A stretch of 64,000 nucleotides of DNA, taken from Fischerella sp. PCC 9605 (GTDB lineage: Bacteria; Cyanobacteriota; Cyanobacteriia; Cyanobacteriales; Nostocaceae). Below the pieces are notes generated by a model. That model saw nothing but the letters and a program-made list of their open reading frames with translations. It was not told the origin of the DNA and did not search any database. The stretch's first letter is position 1; every line of letters begins with the position of its first letter. The position numbers were made by a program, and so were the translations under genes. The stretch spans positions 490,518-554,517 of the forward strand of contig NZ_KI912148.1 of NCBI RefSeq assembly GCF_000517105.1, given 5' to 3'. Of this stretch, positions 54,951 through 64,000 are shown piece after piece.

Positions 54951-56243
54951 TTACCCAACCCAGAGGTTTTGAGCAAAGCCAATAGCAATTCTGGCAAGTA
55001 TAACAGAAAACCAGCCTAAGATTAAGTATCCTTGACGGGGATAGCGTTCTAGCAAAACACCGAGAGCTATACTCAAAGGTACAAGACCGTAAGCCAGACG
55101 GCTAAGGGAGATCGTACCACCAGAGGCTAGTAACAAAGCAACACCGCAAAAACCGTAAAAAATTGTAACTGAGGTCAGTTGTTTACGTAAGTGCCACAGT
55201 AGATAGCCACCTCCCAAAACCATTACTGCGTTAAGCAAATGATTGATGAATTGTTCATCAACAAGTATCAACAAAAATGTCACCAGGGCGTAAAAGCTGT
55301 AGAACAGCTTGATAGAACTCAACCTTTGTCGGTAGCGCCACAAACCATAACCACTGCTGACGAGAATGCCAAACGATAGCAAATGCAACAGGTTTTGAAT
55401 CGAACTATGCCGCCAATTTGATGTACCTATGGCTATATTCAGCAGCATATTCAACCAACCTCGCCAATCAAATCCAAAAGAGGGTCGCCATCCTCGCTGG
55501 GCATGAATAAAAGCTAGAGGATCGCCAAAATCAATTGCACAATATAGACAAAACAACAGCAGTCCAATCGCAGTAGCAAAAGAAGCAAGGTAGGCAATAG
55601 ATGGTCGGCGTTCTCTCCAACTTGCAATTACAAAAGCCGGGATGAGTGCTAACCCCGTAGGGCGTGTTGCTGTTGCCATTGCACCCCAAAAAGCAGTCCA
55701 GCGATATTGATGGCGATCAAAAGCACGTAAAGCGGCCGTACTCAAAAATAAGTACAACCCTTCGGTATAAATGACTGTCCCGAATAGAGAGAGAGGACAC
55801 CAAGCTAGGACAGTAGTAGCCCATCGGGCGCTGTTTATACCATGATGCTCTAAAATCCAAAAATAGACACAATAAAGCGCTGCAAGAAATGCGAAGTTAT
55901 TTACGAGTACACCTGCAACTTCAAATGATAAGCCCAGGTTCATAACGCCGCGAAGCATTAAAGGAAACAATGGAAAAAAGGCAATATTATGTTGACGTCC
56001 GTCATTGACAAATTCATATCCAGAAGTAGTTATATTGTGGTAATGTACGCTATCCCAAGCATGAAATACTCCCCAGCCAAAGCTGGGTACAATTCCATCT
56101 TCAGGCTTGGGTAGATTGGGTGCGATCAGCAACATGGCAGTCCAAATAAATAATCGGCTGACAAACCAAATTGCTGTTGGAAAAAGAAAATCATTTTCCC
56201 ATAAACTTTTTTTGATAAATATTTGAACTTGGGCCATAAGCAT
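54951..56243 (-). CDS. PIG-V-like GT-C mannosyltransferase, copy 1
   Basis: 430 aa with ~10-12 hydrophobic segments. The first loop has WDSVHYHNITTSGYE, the acidic GT-C/PIG-V motif, and AFFPLFPLMLRGVM and IYTEGLYLFLSTAALRAFDRHQYRW are typical of the family. Predicted to transfer a sugar from a polyprenyl-phosphate donor on the outer side of the membrane. It is clearly paralogous to the gene at 59738-61030, which has the same length and the same motifs. It is the last gene of a four-gene minus-strand cluster. Confidence 0.88.
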   Translation of the reverse strand: MLMAQVQIFIKKSLWENDFLFPTAIWFVSRLFIWTAMLLIAPNLPKPEDGIVPSFGWGVFHAWDSVHYHNITTSGYEFVNDGRQHNIAFFPLFPLMLRGVMNLGLSFEVAGVLVNNFAFLAALYCVYFWILEHHGINSARWATTVLAWCPLSLFGTVIYTEGLYLFLSTAALRAFDRHQYRWTAFWGAMATATRPTGLALIPAFVIASWRERRPSIAYLASFATAIGLLLFCLYCAIDFGDPLAFIHAQRGWRPSFGFDWRGWLNMLLNIAIGTSNWRHSSIQNLLHLLSFGILVSSGYGLWRYRQRLSSIKLFYSFYALVTFLLILVDEQFINHLLNAVMVLGGGYLLWHLRKQLTSVTIFYGFCGVALLLASGGTISLSRLAYGLVPLSIALGVLLERYPRQGYLILGWFSVILARIAIGFAQNLWVG

Positions 56244-56623
56244 GAATGTTTTTAGACTCCTTGATTCATTCTTAGACCTATGGCTGTGGCATTGCCATTT
56301 CTGTTTAATAATGTGTGCATTTCACTCCTCCACTAAGATAAATAACGACTGAAAGTAAATAGTCTAGAAAATTTGTCAACAGTCATTAATCAGCAGTTAA
56401 TATTTAAATACTATTAACTATTATCATCAGGATTTCTCTATAAATTGATAGTATTTATATGAACAATTTTGGTAGAAAATAAAAATTGATTAAAATCACC
56501 AGATTTCACTGGAAAATAGAGAATAGGGAATAGGTAAGGGGAAGCGAACACTAGCGGTGGAAATTTTGAACAACTCCAACCAAGAGTGTGAGATCTTCAA
56601 GGATAAATTTTGCGATCGCAGAG

Positions 56624-58084
56624 TTACTTCAAAACATAATGCTCCTCAATTTCTTGTTCATTACTGTAAGTTTTAGAGTAATTATCGCTGATATAAGTCA
56701 TGAGATGGCGATCGCTCTTAATTTGAGAAGTCCACCTGGTCAGAATAATTTGCTCAGGGCGATAATTTTGTAAAACAGCAAGCATTTTTGTTGATGTCAA
56801 ATCTCCAGAATTCAGTCTTTTATATGACATCACAGCAATTTCTGGAGGTACGCGTAAACCAGCGTAAAATCCATAGATAGGATTATCTGTAAATATCCAT
56901 TGGGTGGAATTTTTATATTTTAAAACCATCTGCATAAGTTCGATATTCTTAGGTACGCTTCCCCGAGGATTAGGAGGAGTTATAATTATTAGGCAAATCA
57001 TAATCAAAATTAAAACATAAGGTATTGTAAGTTTTTTCAGATTCATTAAATTTAAATTGCCATGACTTTTTTTGATAAAAAAATCACGTAATAAATCAAA
57101 TCCATAAGCACCCAACCAACAAATAGGAATAGCCAGCAATGGATAATAATGATACCAAATTGGTTTATGTCTAAGTAAAATAAATGTAGCAGTAACCAGC
57201 CAGGTTAGAGGAAGAAGACCATTTTTTTGTTTTTTGGAAAAAATAGCCCAAATACCGATGAAAGCAAGAAATATATAATCATAATCTTGACTAATCATGT
57301 AGTTGAGATATTTGAGGTTGTTAAAATTTTCTAATCTTGAATCTGACGGTTGGTTGAGATGAGTTCCAAGGAACTGTTCGTAATTCCAAAATTGTTGATA
57401 TTGTGAACCAATCAAGATATAAATAAATACCAAAGATATTAACCATAATGAAATAGCTTTTAACTGAATTTTTAATATTTTCCTTTCTTCAATAAATTTA
57501 CTTTGAAAGGCTAATAAATCAAAAAGCATCAAAGGTATTAGATAAAGAGTAAATAATTTTGTTTGCAAAGATAAAGCAAGGCAGCTACCAGATAAAACTA
57601 GATATAAATTGCGATAATTTTGTTTATACAAATACAAAAAATAAATAGATAGCATTGCCAATGCTAATGATGGAATGCCAATCATTACGGAAATACTGAG
57701 GCGAATATACAGCCAAGAAGTGAATAATAAAATAGTGGCTACTAAAGCTGCTAAACTTCCTAAAGTAAGGCGAATAATTTGATAAAAGCACCATATTAAT
57801 AGTGCTGAAAATAGAAGCGTTAAAAAGCGTGCAGCAAATATTGAGTTACCAAATATATTTAACCAATGTGATAAAAGGACAGTAAAAATTGGTGGTTGGT
57901 CATTCCAAATTTGGGTATAGAGAGCAAAACCTTTTGAGTAAAGAAAGGCTTTCATTAAATTAAAGCCTTCATCATAGTCAAATTCAAAGGTTTGCGTGAT
58001 TGGCTGCAACCTAATGAGAAGTACTATACCAACAAAGAGAGCTATAATTAATAGCTGAAAGAGAATATTTTTCCATCTGAGCAT
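56624..58084 (-). CDS. GT39/ArnT-like glycosyltransferase
   Basis: 486 aa, multispanning. The first outside loop contains the acidic pair DYDEGFNLMKAFLYSKG and NDQPPIFTVLLSHWLNIFGN, typical of dolichyl-phosphate-mannose/ArnT glycosyltransferases (GT-C). Polyprenyl-linked sugar is the probable donor; acceptor is unknown. It lies between a PIG-V-like gene and a DUF2079 gene, both of the same superfamily. The gap downstream to the PIG-V gene (380 bp, 56244-56623) has no gene. Confidence 0.88.
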   Translation of the reverse strand: MLRWKNILFQLLIIALFVGIVLLIRLQPITQTFEFDYDEGFNLMKAFLYSKGFALYTQIWNDQPPIFTVLLSHWLNIFGNSIFAARFLTLLFSALLIWCFYQIIRLTLGSLAALVATILLFTSWLYIRLSISVMIGIPSLALAMLSIYFLYLYKQNYRNLYLVLSGSCLALSLQTKLFTLYLIPLMLFDLLAFQSKFIEERKILKIQLKAISLWLISLVFIYILIGSQYQQFWNYEQFLGTHLNQPSDSRLENFNNLKYLNYMISQDYDYIFLAFIGIWAIFSKKQKNGLLPLTWLVTATFILLRHKPIWYHYYPLLAIPICWLGAYGFDLLRDFFIKKSHGNLNLMNLKKLTIPYVLILIMICLIIITPPNPRGSVPKNIELMQMVLKYKNSTQWIFTDNPIYGFYAGLRVPPEIAVMSYKRLNSGDLTSTKMLAVLQNYRPEQIILTRWTSQIKSDRHLMTYISDNYSKTYSNEQEIEEHYVLK

Positions 58085-58176
58085 ACTTATGCCAATTGTA
58101 AATAGTTAGTAGTTAGTGGTTAGTGGTTAGTGGTTAGTAGTTAACAACCAACTACTAACTACTATCTAATTTTTAA

Positions 58177-59583
58177 TTAAGACTTCTTCACAAATAAATA
58201 AACGTCATCACGCTGGTAACTCAGTTGAAACAATCCATTATTTTTCAATTGATTAACTAAGTTGTTAACCACCTCTGGATTGCCAGCTCCTCCGGGATGA
58301 CGTAGATTGAGCAATATATACTCAAAATGATTTAAATCAGCTGGTGGCGGAATTTGATCGTCAACATATTGAATCTGGGAGCGATGAGTTAAATGCGGAG
58401 TTATACTGTGGGTAGTTAAAACAACGCCTTGAGTTTGAACTTGGGCGATCGCTTGTCGCGTTGCTTGCCAAGTATCGAGTTCGCCCAAATATATAGACCA
58501 AAAATTGCCATACTTCGCTAATGCAAAGAAAGCCACTACAGCCCACAGAATCATAGCCTTTCTAGTACGCAGCCATCCTTTTCCAGCAGCGAGAGTGGAA
58601 ATTACAGCCAATAATAAAAAAGGCAATACTGGCAGTGAATACTGTTGAGTTAAGTCTCGCTGTACATGCAATTCAGAAAGAGAATTTACCACCAGCACTG
58701 GAATAGCACTCACTAAAGGAGTCAAATGTTGTGGCGCAAGTCCCCAAATTACTGGCGCAACTAACAGTGCTAGATATTCCAGAGTTGCGAATGAAAATAT
58801 TTTCCCCAATACCAACCCTGGCTTCAAAACCAAATTACGGGCTATCTCAAAAACTGAATCACCTAGATAAGTGTAACGTGCTACTGCTGCTGCTTCATTA
58901 TTGCTGAAAAAGGGAATAATTATCTGACTAGTAATTAAAAACCAGCTAATTCCAGCTAATAAGGCAAATAAACCGCAAATCCGCCGCTTTTCAAACAGTA
59001 GCAACCAGATACCCATTGCTGCCACTGTTAGCGATATCACGGCTTTACAGCCCAAAATAAAGATAACACCTAAACAAAACCATCCCGTCTTACCTTGCCG
59101 TGCTGCCCAAATTGAACCCAGAAATACAGGTATGGCCATTACTTCTGGGTGGAACTCATACAAGTTGACATTAAAAACCAACGGATATAGCAGGTAAACT
59201 GCTGCCATTGCCACTGCTTGGTTTTCTTTCAGTCCTGCTTGACGACTAAGATGGTAAGTAGGCAATGCTCCCAAAGCCAAGGAAATAGCTTGCACAGCTA
59301 ATAACCAGTAGGCACTTGGGTAAATTTTGTAGAGTAGAGCCAATGGATAGACTGCCCAGGCTGCATGGTTGCCCATGTGATGAAAGCCAAGGATAGAAGA
59401 AATCGGCGCTTGTCCTTGGCTCATCAAGTAAACTACCTGGTCATAAATTCCGATATCAAAGGCTCCTGATTGAAACAGCGCGTGTCGTACACTGCTGCAA
59501 GCAAATAAAATTAGGGCACTAATGCAGATCGCTGAACCGACAGTGCCAAGCTGAAAAAGTTGTTTTTTCACTCCCAGTTGCAA
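58177..59583 (-). CDS. DUF2079 multispanning membrane protein
   Basis: 468 aa. DUF2079 proteins are predicted GT-C-like membrane proteins: FDIGIYDQVVYLMSQGQAPI and FHHMGNHAAWAVYPLALLYK are characteristic, followed by many TM helices and a C-terminal soluble part with ARQAIAQVQTQGVVLTTHSI. The family function is not established, but context (three GT-C genes on the same strand) suggests sugar transfer on lipids or proteins. The heptamer repeats at 58098-58163 precede the GT39-like gene. Confidence 0.87.
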   Translation of the reverse strand: MQLGVKKQLFQLGTVGSAICISALILFACSSVRHALFQSGAFDIGIYDQVVYLMSQGQAPISSILGFHHMGNHAAWAVYPLALLYKIYPSAYWLLAVQAISLALGALPTYHLSRQAGLKENQAVAMAAVYLLYPLVFNVNLYEFHPEVMAIPVFLGSIWAARQGKTGWFCLGVIFILGCKAVISLTVAAMGIWLLLFEKRRICGLFALLAGISWFLITSQIIIPFFSNNEAAAVARYTYLGDSVFEIARNLVLKPGLVLGKIFSFATLEYLALLVAPVIWGLAPQHLTPLVSAIPVLVVNSLSELHVQRDLTQQYSLPVLPFLLLAVISTLAAGKGWLRTRKAMILWAVVAFFALAKYGNFWSIYLGELDTWQATRQAIAQVQTQGVVLTTHSITPHLTHRSQIQYVDDQIPPPADLNHFEYILLNLRHPGGAGNPEVVNNLVNQLKNNGLFQLSYQRDDVYLFVKKS

Positions 59584-59737
59584 GCAACAATCATGGTTAA
59601 TATTTTCTTAACCTTCTCATCTTACGATCTCCGGGAAAAAACGGAGATGAATAATTAGTAATTAATGATTAAGAATTAGTAATTACCAATCCCTTTTCCC
59701 TTTCCCCCTTCCCCGACTTCTGCAAGAAGTCTATTCG

Positions 59738-61030
59738 CTACCCTACCCAGAGTTCTTGAGCAAACCGCACAGAGAAACTCGCAAGCAAAATTGTAAAGAA
59801 GCACAAGGTTAAATATCCCCAACGAGGATGACGAGACAACAACACACCAAGGGCGATGCTGAATGAGACAATACCGTAGACAATACGACTAAGTGACCAA
59901 GTTCCGCCAGAGACAAAAATTAATCCTAAACCGCAGAAGCCATAAATCACTGCAACATAATTCAATTGCCTACGTAAGTGCCATAACAAGTAAGCACCAC
60001 CCAAAACCGAAATGGTGTTAATCAATGGATCGCCCGCCACTATCCATAAAATTAAAAATAAAGCTGCAAAGCCATACTCCACTTTCACCGTGCCCAAGCG
60101 TTGACGATAGCGCCAGATTAAATAACCAAGGGCGACGATGACGGCAAAAAGTAGAGGATGCAGGGGGTCTTTTAACCAGCCATTTTGCCAATTGGTTGTA
60201 CCAACTGTGATTTGCATGAGCATTTTCCACCAACCCTGCCAATCAAAACCCAGGGTTGAGCGCCATCCCTTTTGGGCGTTAATAAACGCTAGAGGATCGC
60301 CAAATTCAATGGCACAATAGAGGCTAAACAACAGTATTCCCCCAGAAGCGGTCAAACCAGCAATATAGGCAATAAGCGATCGCCCCTCTTTCCAAGCAGT
60401 AATTAAAAAAGCTGGAATCAATGCTATTCCCGTCGGACGTGTTGCTGTTGCCATTGCCCCACAAAGGGCAGCCCAGCCATATTGTTCTTCCTCGAAGGCA
60501 CGCAAAGCCGACGAACTCAAAAATAAATACAGTCCTTCGGTATAAATTACTGCTGTAAACAACGAGGGCGGACACCACGCCAGCACAGCAGTTGACCAAC
60601 GCGCTTCCTGGATACCGTTATATTCCTTTACCCAAAAATACACGCAATAAAGTGCGGCTAAAAATGCAATATTGTTTACTAGTTCTCCTGCCACTTCAAA
60701 CGGCAAGCCTAGGCTCATCACTCCCCGAACGATGAGAGGAAACAAGGGAAAAAAAGCAATATTATGCCCCTTGCCGTCATTGATGTATTCATACCCAAAA
60801 GTGGCGATACTGCGGTAATGTACGCTATCCCAAGCATCAAATACCCCTAAGCCAAAAGTAGCAGCTTTTCCTCCTGGTGGTGCATCTAGCAAAGGAGCAA
60901 GCAACAACATGGCACTCCAAATTACCAGTCTGCTGGCAAGCCACATCGCTACTGGAAATATTAAATCGTTTTTCCATAAATTTTTTTTGATAACTGTCTG
61001 CTGTTGAAGCATAAGCTGGAGTGTTGGCAA
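59738..61030 (-). CDS. PIG-V-like GT-C mannosyltransferase, copy 2
   Basis: 430 aa, paralogue of the 54951-56243 protein and nearly colinear with it: WDSVHYRSIATFGYEYINDG, FFPLFPLIVRGVMSLGLPFE, IYTEGLYLFLSSSALRAFEE. It is the first gene of the cluster. Such duplication with two other GT-C genes between suggests that the copies are specialised for different acceptors. Two in-frame starts near 61030 are possible. Confidence 0.88.
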   Translation of the reverse strand: MPTLQLMLQQQTVIKKNLWKNDLIFPVAMWLASRLVIWSAMLLLAPLLDAPPGGKAATFGLGVFDAWDSVHYRSIATFGYEYINDGKGHNIAFFPLFPLIVRGVMSLGLPFEVAGELVNNIAFLAALYCVYFWVKEYNGIQEARWSTAVLAWCPPSLFTAVIYTEGLYLFLSSSALRAFEEEQYGWAALCGAMATATRPTGIALIPAFLITAWKEGRSLIAYIAGLTASGGILLFSLYCAIEFGDPLAFINAQKGWRSTLGFDWQGWWKMLMQITVGTTNWQNGWLKDPLHPLLFAVIVALGYLIWRYRQRLGTVKVEYGFAALFLILWIVAGDPLINTISVLGGAYLLWHLRRQLNYVAVIYGFCGLGLIFVSGGTWSLSRIVYGIVSFSIALGVLLSRHPRWGYLTLCFFTILLASFSVRFAQELWVG

Positions 61031-61152
61031 GGACTCGTTGCCCTTGAGTTTATGGATACTTAAATAACTTACTCAAAAATGTGATTTTATTGGTGTTATT
61101 TGTGAGTCCCGAGCAATTTATAGTGGAGTTGTTTGTCGATCCTTAAACAATT

Positions 61153-62349
61153 GTGAAAGCGATTACTCTTCTTGGTTCTACTGGCTCGATCGGTACTCAG
61201 ACTTTAGATATTGTCGCTCAAAACCCCGATAAGTTCCGAATTGTGGGATTAGCGGCTGGGAATAATATAGAACTGTTGGCTGCTCAAATCCGACAGTTTC
61301 GACCGAGTATAGCAGCGATTTGTTCAGAAGAAAAATTACCTGCACTCCGCGATCTAATCGCCGATCTCGATCCTCAACCAATTCTTATGGCTGGAGATGC
61401 GGGAGTGGTGGAAGTTGCCCGTTACGGCGATGCTCAAACCGTCGTTACGGGTATTGTTGGCTGTGCTGGATTGTTGCCAACGATCGCCGCTATTGAAGCT
61501 GGTAAAGATATCGCCTTGGCTAATAAAGAAACCCTGATTGCTGGGGGGCCTGTTGTTCTACCACTAATCGAGAAGTATGGCATAAAACTATTACCAGCAG
61601 ATTCCGAACATTCCGCTATATTTCAGTGCCTGCAAGGTGTGCCTCAAGGTGGCTTGCGACGAATTTTGCTCACTGCGTCTGGTGGTGCTTTCCGAGATTG
61701 GCCCACAGAAAAATTAGCAGAAGTCACAGTCGCCGACGCCCTCAAACATCCGAATTGGTCGATGGGTAAGAAAATCACTGTGGACTCAGCCACTTTGATG
61801 AATAAGGGACTGGAAGTAATTGAAGCTCATTTTTTGTTTGACTTGGATTACCAAGATATCGAGATTGTTATTCATCCCCAAAGCATTATTCACTCCCTGA
61901 TTGAACTCCAAGATACCTCAGTGTTAGCTCAACTGGGCTGGCCGGATATGCGCTTACCCCTACTGTATGCTTTGTCTTGGCCCGAACGCATCTACACCGA
62001 GTGGGAACGGCTGGATTTGGTGAAAGCAGGTAATTTAACCTTCCGCGAACCAGATCACCAGAAGTATCCGTGTATGAAGTTGGCTTATGCTGCGGGTAAA
62101 GCTGGCGGTTCTATGCCAGCTGTGTTGAATGCGGCAAATGAACAAGCTGTCGCCTTATTTTTGGAAGAAAAAATTCGCTTTTTAGATATTCCTCGGTGCA
62201 TCGAATGGGTGTGCGATCGCTTTTCATTCGATAACCGTTCAAATCCTACTTTAGATGACATTTTGGCTGCCGATCAATGGGCAAGGCAAGAAGTTTTGAC
62301 TGCCACTGAAAATTTAGAATCTCGTCCGCGCATTATTTCTTTGCGATAA
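61153..62349 (+). CDS. dxr: 1-deoxy-D-xylulose 5-phosphate reductoisomerase
   Basis: 398 aa with a GTG start. Second enzyme of the MEP isoprenoid pathway, converting DXP to MEP with NADPH. The NADPH loop is [13 protein letters not shown], the metal/substrate region is [16 protein letters not shown] (Asp-Ser-Glu), followed by [32 protein letters not shown] and the C-terminal [12 protein letters not shown]. All key residues are visible, so it should be functional. No other MEP gene is adjacent. Confidence 0.97.
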   Translation: MKAITLLGSTGSIGTQTLDIVAQNPDKFRIVGLAAGNNIELLAAQIRQFRPSIAAICSEEKLPALRDLIADLDPQPILMAGDAGVVEVARYGDAQTVVTGIVGCAGLLPTIAAIEAGKDIALANKETLIAGGPVVLPLIEKYGIKLLPADSEHSAIFQCLQGVPQGGLRRILLTASGGAFRDWPTEKLAEVTVADALKHPNWSMGKKITVDSATLMNKGLEVIEAHFLFDLDYQDIEIVIHPQSIIHSLIELQDTSVLAQLGWPDMRLPLLYALSWPERIYTEWERLDLVKAGNLTFREPDHQKYPCMKLAYAAGKAGGSMPAVLNAANEQAVALFLEEKIRFLDIPRCIEWVCDRFSFDNRSNPTLDDILAADQWARQEVLTATENLESRPRIISLR

Positions 62350-62768
62350 CCAATAACAAACTTAAATTAGTCAGCGTTCAGTTTTAGGCTGAACGCTGAT
62401 ACTAATGATAATTTTTTATATACTATTTTTAAACTTTCATAAAAAATGCTTTTTATAAATTTATCAAAATAGATTCCTAAAAACATGGTGCATTGTGTTA
62501 TTGTCCGGTATATTAATAGCAGGAAAAATTAACACAAACACCAAATATATTCTAGAACTACCAAAAGCTTAACATCAATATGTTGAGCTTAATTAGTCAT
62601 TAGTCACTATTATTTTGCATTCGATAGAAGACAGGCGATAACCAATTAATAACTATTAAACGATTTAGCTGTTATTTCTTAAATTAGAGAGCTTCTACAG
62701 CCATAATTGTTAATAAAAATTAAATCGCCTTTTCTGTAATCATCTCCTATGCAACAAGAGCGAACTTT
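62350..62768. other. A/T-rich intergenic region after dxr
   Basis: No gene. GGCTGAACGCTG and CAGCGTTCAG at ~62370-62400 form a small hairpin that could end dxr transcription. The rest is A/T-rich without clear signals. Confidence 0.55.
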
Positions 62769-62975
62769 TTGGAATTGATAACTATGATTATTGCCCTAAT
62801 TGTAGCTTGGTTAATATTTACAATATTAATTAAGGTTGTAAAAACGACCGTAAAAACTGCTCTCATGATTGCTACGGTCGTGGTGTTGCTACAGGTTGGT
62901 TACGGTATTGGTCCTCAAGATATTTTGAACTATATGATGCAATTGCCCCAAAATATATTGCAGATACGCAAATAG
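62769..62975 (+). CDS. Small two-helix membrane protein
   Basis: 68 aa from TTG 62769 (or 63 aa from ATG 62784). The first helix is IALIVAWLIFTILIKVV and the second is ALMIATVVVLLQVGYGIG, with basic residues between (KTTVKTA). Short cyanobacterial proteins of this type are known only as conserved hypotheticals. No strong ribosome site is visible for either start. Function unknown. Confidence 0.65.
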   Translation: MELITMIIALIVAWLIFTILIKVVKTTVKTALMIATVVVLLQVGYGIGPQDILNYMMQLPQNILQIRK

Positions 62976-62977
62976 AT

Positions 62978-63085
62978 AGGGGGAGTGGGGGAGTGGGAGA
63001 GTGGGGGAACAATTATTAACTACTAACTACTAACTACTAACCACTAACAATCAACCACCAACAACCAACAACCAACAACCAACCA
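62978..63085. repeat. Short tandem repeats
   Basis: GGGGGAGTGGGGGAGTGGGAG-type units followed by CTAACTA/CTAACCA and CAACCAA units (62978-63085). STRR type, between the small membrane protein and the thioesterase. Confidence 0.85.
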
Positions 63086-63091
63086 CTATCA

Positions 63092-63589
63092 TCATTTATT
63101 CAGTGAGGATGATATTTTTGCCAATGCATCCTTAACATTTGCAGGTAGCTGACGCATGATCTTGCCTCTTTCCCGATCTACTGCCACTAATGTAACTTTT
63201 GCCGTAACATATAATTCCTGTCTATCTGGGGATTCAATTACATAATCCCAGTTGATGCGGACACTATTTACATCAGCCATGCGGGTTTTTACTACTGCTG
63301 GCATACCTAGCTGAATTGAGCGGTGATATCGTACTGACAATTCTACAACTGGTAAGTCACAACCTAACGCTACTAAATCAGCAAAATCAATACCGATCGA
63401 ACGCAAGCACTCTACCCTTGCTTCTTCCATCCAAGTTAGATATGTTCCATGCCAGACAACACCACCATAGTCAGTGTGGTGGGGTTGCACTCTGATAGGA
63501 TATTCAAACCAATACTCCAGTGTCTGACTCGCCGGATTGTCAATAGCACTTGTGGGTAATTGAGGTTGGTTTGTTTTTTCTTCAGACAT
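63092..63589 (-). CDS. 4HBT-type acyl-CoA thioesterase
   Basis: 165 aa single hot-dog domain. HHTDYGGVVWHGTYLTWMEE contains the catalytic Asp of the 4HBT family, and the helix that follows (EARVECLRSIGID) is conserved. It hydrolyses an acyl- or aryl-CoA. In cyanobacteria one such enzyme is the DHNA-CoA thioesterase of phylloquinone synthesis, but this cannot be told from sequence here. The first ~25 residues are a flexible leader. Confidence 0.9.
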   Translation of the reverse strand: MSEEKTNQPQLPTSAIDNPASQTLEYWFEYPIRVQPHHTDYGGVVWHGTYLTWMEEARVECLRSIGIDFADLVALGCDLPVVELSVRYHRSIQLGMPAVVKTRMADVNSVRINWDYVIESPDRQELYVTAKVTLVAVDRERGKIMRQLPANVKDALAKISSSLNK

Positions 63590-63705
63590 CTTAAATTTTC
63601 GTTGTAATTGTTAGAGATTTTCCACATTTGGAATAGCATAAAAAATAGTCGCCTTGTGCAACTATTTTTCTTTAACAACAAGCAAACCAAACTAGGAGGG
63701 TTTTT

Positions 63706-64000
63706 ATGTACCCTCGGAATTCATATTTTAATATTGTTACTGTTAGTGTAGTGTTTTCTCTGGGATCGGGGATGGCATTTTCGGCCGCTATTCCGGTAAC
63801 AGCAAATACAAGTATACAAAATAAATTTGTTGAAATAGCCCAAGCTTCAACTCAAAATCAGAATCAATCTGAGGAGATCAAGCGACTCAATCAAGAGGCT
63901 ATCCAACTATCTAGGCAAAATCGTTTTCAAGATGCATTACAGAAATTACAAACAGCTTTAGTTATCAGCACTGATACTGGCGATCGCTCTCTAGAAGCCG
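63706..64000 (+). CDS. Exported TPR protein, probably CHAT-TPR (3' part beyond window)
   Basis: 98 codons visible, cut by the right edge. AGGAGGG is 5 bp before the ATG. It starts with a signal peptide (TVSVVFSLGSGMAFSAAIPV) and continues with a TPR-like segment (LNQEAIQLSRQNRFQDALQK, LQTALVISTDTGDRS). This start is typical of secreted cyanobacterial CHAT-TPR proteins, but the CHAT domain itself cannot be seen. It is independent of the CHAT protease at 1307-4447, which lacks a signal peptide. Confidence 0.7.
   Translation, partial: MYPRNSYFNIVTVSVVFSLGSGMAFSAAIPVTANTSIQNKFVEIAQASTQNQNQSEEIKRLNQEAIQLSRQNRFQDALQKLQTALVISTDTGDRSLEA

Overview
The window looks like chromosomal DNA of a filamentous, probably heterocyst-forming cyanobacterium (Nostocales). 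The grounds are abundant HIP1 octamers (GCGATCGC), many short tandem heptamer repeats of the TAACCAC/TAGTGGT type between genes, a Mo-nitrogenase C-terminal-domain protein, bestrophin, DUF1517 and DUF1565 proteins, and large CHAT/TPR proteins. I could not name a species. There are no rRNA or tRNA genes, no CRISPR array, no prophage and no transposase. Mobile DNA is represented only by small non-coding elements.

Layout. 1-4590 (minus): a CHAT caspase-like protease with seven nearly identical 46-residue TPR repeats, a separate 46-aa leader ORF in front of it, and two small unknown proteins behind it, the last running off the left edge. 5020-11764: tyrA diverging one base away from a pentapeptide-repeat protein, two DUF1517 paralogues, a lipoprotein-like protein and an unknown gene. 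12515-15019: a GT4 glycosyltransferase converging on thiS-thiE. 15306-19022: a secreted beta-helix protein and a YARHG membrane protein. 19023-22414: the most unusual stretch, with five copies of an array of TTGTCAC sites at 11-bp pitch, interleaved with terminator-like hairpins, around a Mo-nitrogenase-domain gene and a bestrophin. 22415-28830: an MFS exporter, an orphan OmpR-type regulator, a gene partly built from repeats, and a beta-helix/SLH protein. 29113-34785: a Gld-type ABC system (ATPase, permease, GldG, DUF4340) with DUF4126 and a small gene between its parts. 35593-38116: purU followed by a second ABC exporter pair. 38524-45973: sparse and decaying, with a DUF1996 protein, a DMT transporter broken by one stop codon, tandem CIRCE operators before a small non-chaperone gene, a cupin, an orphan HicB and a GNAT enzyme. 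46118-53732: a calpain-like protease, serA-prmA, an alpha/beta hydrolase and a polysaccharide deacetylase. 54951-61030: four membrane GT-C glycosyltransferases on one strand, the outer two being paralogues. 61153-64000: dxr, a small membrane protein, a thioesterase and the start of a secreted TPR protein.

The best candidates for something new are (a) the five TTGTCAC arrays and the RNA-like units between them, (b) the CHAT module whose short leader is split off and translationally coupled, and (c) the tandem CIRCE operators in front of a gene that is not a chaperone. Two small TA-flanked inverted-repeat elements (MITE-like), one with three copies and one with two, are also well supported by direct comparison inside the window.
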